Positions 7,016 to 8,851 of a stretch of 8,851 nt of DNA are shown in pieces (within the stretch, counting starts at the first letter, position 1; each line of letters begins with the position of its first letter). Location of the stretch: positions 1 to 8,851 of the forward strand of contig URLB01000087.1 of the NCBI GenBank assembly GCA_900548595.1. Reading direction: 5' to 3'. Source of the stretch: an uncultured Eubacteriales bacterium. GTDB lineage: Bacteria > Bacillota > Clostridia > Lachnospirales > Anaerotignaceae. The position numbers and the translations under genes are program-made. The notes below the pieces were generated by a model. The model did no database searches, had not been told where the DNA came from, and saw nothing but the letters and a program-made list of their open reading frames with translations.

Positions 7016-7954
7016 GAAGAACATAAAGCAAGATGGCTGTCTGGTGCCGCCCTGAATACTTCAGACCAGGCAATGGCTTCTGTACTGTCAACGGCATTGT
7101 CCAGACTGAATGCTTTTCTTGATTCTGAAATTGAACAGCTGCTCTGCTTTGAAACGAAAATCAATACGGAAAAGTTTTGTAGGAACAAGTCTGCGGTGTT
7201 TTTGATCATGCCGGAGGAAGATGACAGTAAATATTTCCTCATTTCCTTGATTGTACAACAGCTCTATCGAGAAATGCTTTCCATTGCCGATGAAATGGGT
7301 GGAAAGCTGCCCAACAGAGTCACGTTCTTCCTTGATGAGTTCGGTACATTGCCAGCTATACAGTCTGCGGAAATGATGTTTTCCGCCAGCCGTTCCAGAC
7401 GAATCAGCTTTGTGCCTATCATACAGTCATTGGCACAGCTGGAAAAGAATTATGGCAAGGAAGGTGCAGATATCATTATTGATAACTGCCAAGTCTGTAT
7501 ATATGGTGGCTTCGCACCAAACTCCGAAGCAGCCAACATACTGTCCAAGACACTGGGGGACAGGACAGTCATGACAGGCAGTATCTCACAAGGCAGAGAT
7601 AAATCCAAGTCATTGCAGATGACAGGAAGACCATTGATGACACCAGATGAGCTTAAAATCATGCCAAAAGATACGTTCATCGTCACAAGAACAGGCGTAA
7701 AGCCAATGAAAACAAAGCTGAAGCTGTTTTTTGAGTGGGGAATCGAGCTGAATGAAACATACCCAATGCGCCAGGCTGTGGTGAGGAAGGTGCATTACGC
7801 TAATAAAAAGACTATTGAGGAAGCCATCGCAAAAAAATACGGTTTACCGAAAAATCCTCTCCAGCAACCCGCCAAACGCACAATGCAGGAACAAGATAAG
7901 CCGTTATGCAACATATCGAAAACCATGAAAGGGGTGGAAAAAAGTTATGATTGA
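7010..7954 (+). pseudogene. TraG/VirD4-type conjugal coupling protein, C-terminal fragment
   Basis: From 7010 the frame reads VPEEHKARWLSG, SSDQAM-like TSDQAMASVLSTALSRLNAF, then VTFFLDEFGTLPAI with the Walker B LDEFG at 7331-7345, FVPIIQSLAQLEKNYG, IIDNCQVCIYGG and TPDELKIMP. These are the second half of the ATPase domain of Tn1549/CTn-type TraG (VirD4) coupling proteins, which couple the relaxosome to the type IV secretion channel at the membrane. The N-terminal transmembrane helices and Walker A are absent, so the protein cannot work as a motor. The frame is open from 6971 without any ATG until 7073, which is an internal Met and has no RBS. Upstream the DNA belongs to a different gene, so this is a 3' remnant after a deletion or an assembly join. 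Its stop overlaps the next gene by eight bases. Confidence 0.8.
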
Positions 7955-8207
7955 CAAAATGAAGGTCTATCAAGATACGGAGCTTTCCAGCAAAGCCGTA
8001 TCTGTTTATTTATATCTTTGTGAACGCGCGAGTAAAGAAACAAAAAGCTGCTATCCCTCCATGAAAACCATAGCCAAAGATCTGCATCTTTCTTTGGCGT
8101 CAGTAAAGCGTTCCATTCAGGAATTGGAAAGAAGCGCATACATCAAAAAAGAAAATCGGTTTCGTGACAATGGCGGAAAAAGCAGCAATCTCTATTTTAT
8201 AGAATGA
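7947..8207 (+). CDS. Small winged helix-turn-helix protein of the ICE
   Basis: The 86-residue protein is almost entirely one DNA-binding domain of the HTH_36 type. It has SSKAVSVYLYLCERA (helix 1), CYPSMKTIAKDLHLSLASVKRSIQEL (helix-turn-helix, residues about 36-61) and a basic wing ending in NLYFIE. Such proteins resemble the N-terminal domains of plasmid replication initiators and DnaD-like proteins and sit beside traG in Firmicute ICEs. The ATG at 7947 overlaps the traG end (stop at 7952-7954), with AAAGGGGTGG upstream as RBS, so translational coupling to traG is likely. It appears complete. Function is inferred only: control of the transfer module or an accessory to element replication. 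Confidence 0.75.
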   Translation: MIDKMKVYQDTELSSKAVSVYLYLCERASKETKSCYPSMKTIAKDLHLSLASVKRSIQELERSAYIKKENRFRDNGGKSSNLYFIE

Positions 8208-8280
8208 ATTTGAAAAAGAACAAAAAAATCCCCCTCAAAAAACGATGAAAAAACGCCAAGGTGGAGGTCTGTCTTCTGCG

Positions 8281-8308
8281 TGAGCTATGGTATGGCTCAG
8301 TGTGAGCC
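8281..8308 (+). promoter_or_regulatory. Competing hairpins in the HTH-XRE spacer
   Basis: GGCTCA (8294-8299) pairs perfectly with TGAGCC (8303-8308), and its GCTCA can instead pair with TGAGC at 8281-8285. The two hairpins are mutually exclusive, as in attenuators, but neither is followed by a T-tract. Confidence 0.4.
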
Positions 8309-8312
8309 GAGA

Positions 8313-8341
8313 ATGTGAACTGTTCACTTTAACAGTTACAT
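8313..8341. promoter_or_regulatory. Operator-like nested palindromes
   Basis: GTGAACTGTTCAC (8315-8327) is a perfect 6+1+6 palindrome. It is nested in a larger inverted repeat, ATGTGAACTGTT (8313-8324) against AACAGTTACAT (8331-8341), that matches with a single unpaired G. Such symmetrical sites suit a dimeric repressor; candidates are the neighbouring XRE and HTH proteins. No promoter boxes flank it clearly. Confidence 0.5.
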
Positions 8342-8362
8342 CGTATACAGAAAAAGAAAGAA

Positions 8363-8399
8363 ATACTCTCAACTATATAAATTTAAGGATCAAGAGAGT
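8363..8399 (-). terminator. Possible weak terminator after the XRE gene
   Basis: On the minus strand GACTCTC (end of the gene) can pair with GAGAGT (8364-8369 on the plus strand) across a 24-base loop, followed by a T/C-rich tract (ATTTCTTTCTTTTTC). The stem is short and the loop long, so this is a weak call. Confidence 0.25.
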
Positions 8400-8622
8400 C
8401 CTCAAGAAAAAGCGGTGAGTTGAAAAAATCAGGAATGCTGATGTCAAGCCCTTGGCAGAGTTCATGAATGACACGAAGCTTCACGGAGTCATAAGAGCAA
8501 TGCATGATATTTCCAATGGTGGATTTTGGTACACCGCTTTTCATGTATAACTGATACTGCGTCATATTCTTTTCGTCCAGCAATTCCTGAAGGCGTTTGC
8601 TTACTGCTTCGTTTAATTTCAA
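8383..8622 (-). CDS. XRE-family transcriptional regulator
   Basis: The small Cro/C1-type protein has KRLQELLDEKNMTQYQLYMKSG (helices 1-2), VPKSTIGNIMH (recognition helix) and a C-terminal tail ending FFNSPLFLEDSLDP, a standard small XRE repressor found in Firmicute mobile elements. A GTG at 8631 would give 82 residues, but it touches the Shine-Dalgarno. The RBS AGGAGG ends eight bases before a TTG at 8622, giving MKLNEAVSKRL, so I prefer the 79-residue form. It is divergent from the SLOG-like gene and convergent with the HTH gene. A possible -10 box TATAAT lies on the minus strand at 8649-8654. The likely role is repression of nearby ICE promoters. Confidence 0.85.
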   Translation of the reverse strand: MKLNEAVSKRLQELLDEKNMTQYQLYMKSGVPKSTIGNIMHCSYDSVKLRVIHELCQGLDISIPDFFNSPLFLEDSLDP

Positions 8623-8648
8623 ATCACTCACCTCCTGTTTTTTATATG

Positions 8649-8654
8649 ATTATA
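8649..8654 (-). promoter_or_regulatory. -10 box of the XRE gene promoter
   Basis: The minus strand reads TATAAT 27 bases upstream of the preferred TTG start. No good -35 box is visible at 16-18 bases, so the promoter may be weak or activator-dependent. Confidence 0.4.
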
Positions 8655-8736
8655 TGGTCAGAGAAAATAAAAATAGTCCCTTTAGCTGTACTATTCTACC
8701 CATTTGCAGTATGATAGATACAAGGGGGGATGTTCC

Positions 8737-8851
8737 ATGATTATTACATTTTGTGGGCATAAAGAGCTTTATGACGAGAAAGAAGTAAGGGCTTGGCTGG
8801 AAAGAGCAACAGAGAATTTGATTGTAAACGGAGCTGAAACGTTTTACCTTG
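8737..8851 (+). CDS. SLOG/DUF1273-like protein, N-terminal part
   Basis: A strong RBS (AAGGGGGGA, 8722-8730) lies six bases before ATG at 8737. The 38 visible residues read MIITFCGHKELYDEKEVRAW, then LERATENLIVNGAETFYL, and the gene runs off the window. The opening ITFCGHKEL with a following helix and GAETFYL strand resembles the Rossmann-like nucleotide-binding SLOG proteins (DUF1273/YspA-type) often carried by Firmicute ICEs. Family members are thought to bind nucleotides or nucleotide-derived signals; the exact role is unknown. TATGAT at 8710-8715 could be its -10 box. It is divergent from the XRE gene and so may be controlled by it. Confidence 0.55.
   Translation, partial: MIITFCGHKELYDEKEVRAWLERATENLIVNGAETFYL

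Noticed and set aside
7073..7954. Reading the TraG fragment as a complete 293-residue protein from ATG 7073
   Set aside because: Conserved TraG sequence continues upstream of that Met to about 7010, there is no RBS, and Walker A and the membrane helices are missing, so it is a remnant.
8526..8714. Plus-strand open frame of 62 codons
   Set aside because: It runs antisense to the XRE repressor and across its promoter region, has no RBS and shows no family similarity.

Overview
The window looks like part of a metagenomic contig from an AT-rich, gut-type Firmicute (Clostridia). The evidence is an intact riboflavin operon in the Bacillus/Clostridium order under an FMN riboswitch, strong SD sequences, sigma-A type promoters, and a remnant of a Firmicute integrative conjugative element (ICE). 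The leftmost ~1.24 kb is different in character. It carries, on the minus strand, a capsule- or O-antigen-type glycosyltransferase of a kind familiar from Bacteroidota and other mucosal bacteria.

Layout. (1) 1-~1242, minus strand: one uninterrupted reading frame, open at both ends, encoding the C-terminal part of a family-2 glycosyltransferase fused to a family-10 (alpha-1,3/4) fucosyltransferase. (2) ~1243-1881, plus strand: the C-terminal half of an M20 (YgeY-like) metallopeptidase, cut at exactly the place where the glycosyltransferase is cut. (3) 1882-2277: promoter, FMN riboswitch and two tandem intrinsic terminators. (4) 2278-5683: ribD-ribE-ribBA-ribH, all apparently intact, giving the whole route from GTP plus ribulose 5-phosphate to riboflavin (the dephosphorylation step is not encoded here). 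(5) 5684-6550: a separate promoter and yebC. (6) 6551-8851: ICE-derived DNA starting immediately after the yebC stop codon. It has a strong terminator, the frameshifted start of a DUF3991/TOPRIM-type gene joined out of frame to the C-terminal part of a TraG/VirD4 coupling protein, a small HTH protein, a palindrome-rich spacer, a minus-strand XRE repressor and the start of a SLOG-like gene.

The riboflavin genes form one regulated unit. When FMN is plentiful the aptamer should favour termination before ribD; when FMN is scarce transcription continues through four tightly packed genes. The most interesting points are the doubled terminator platform behind one aptamer, the GT2-GT10 fusion, a Thr-to-Lys change at the phosphate-binding loop of lumazine synthase, and the two abrupt seams (~1243 and ~7010). 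Each seam is either a real recombination or an assembly join. I found no CRISPR array, tRNA or rRNA, and nothing that clearly amounts to a new biological system.
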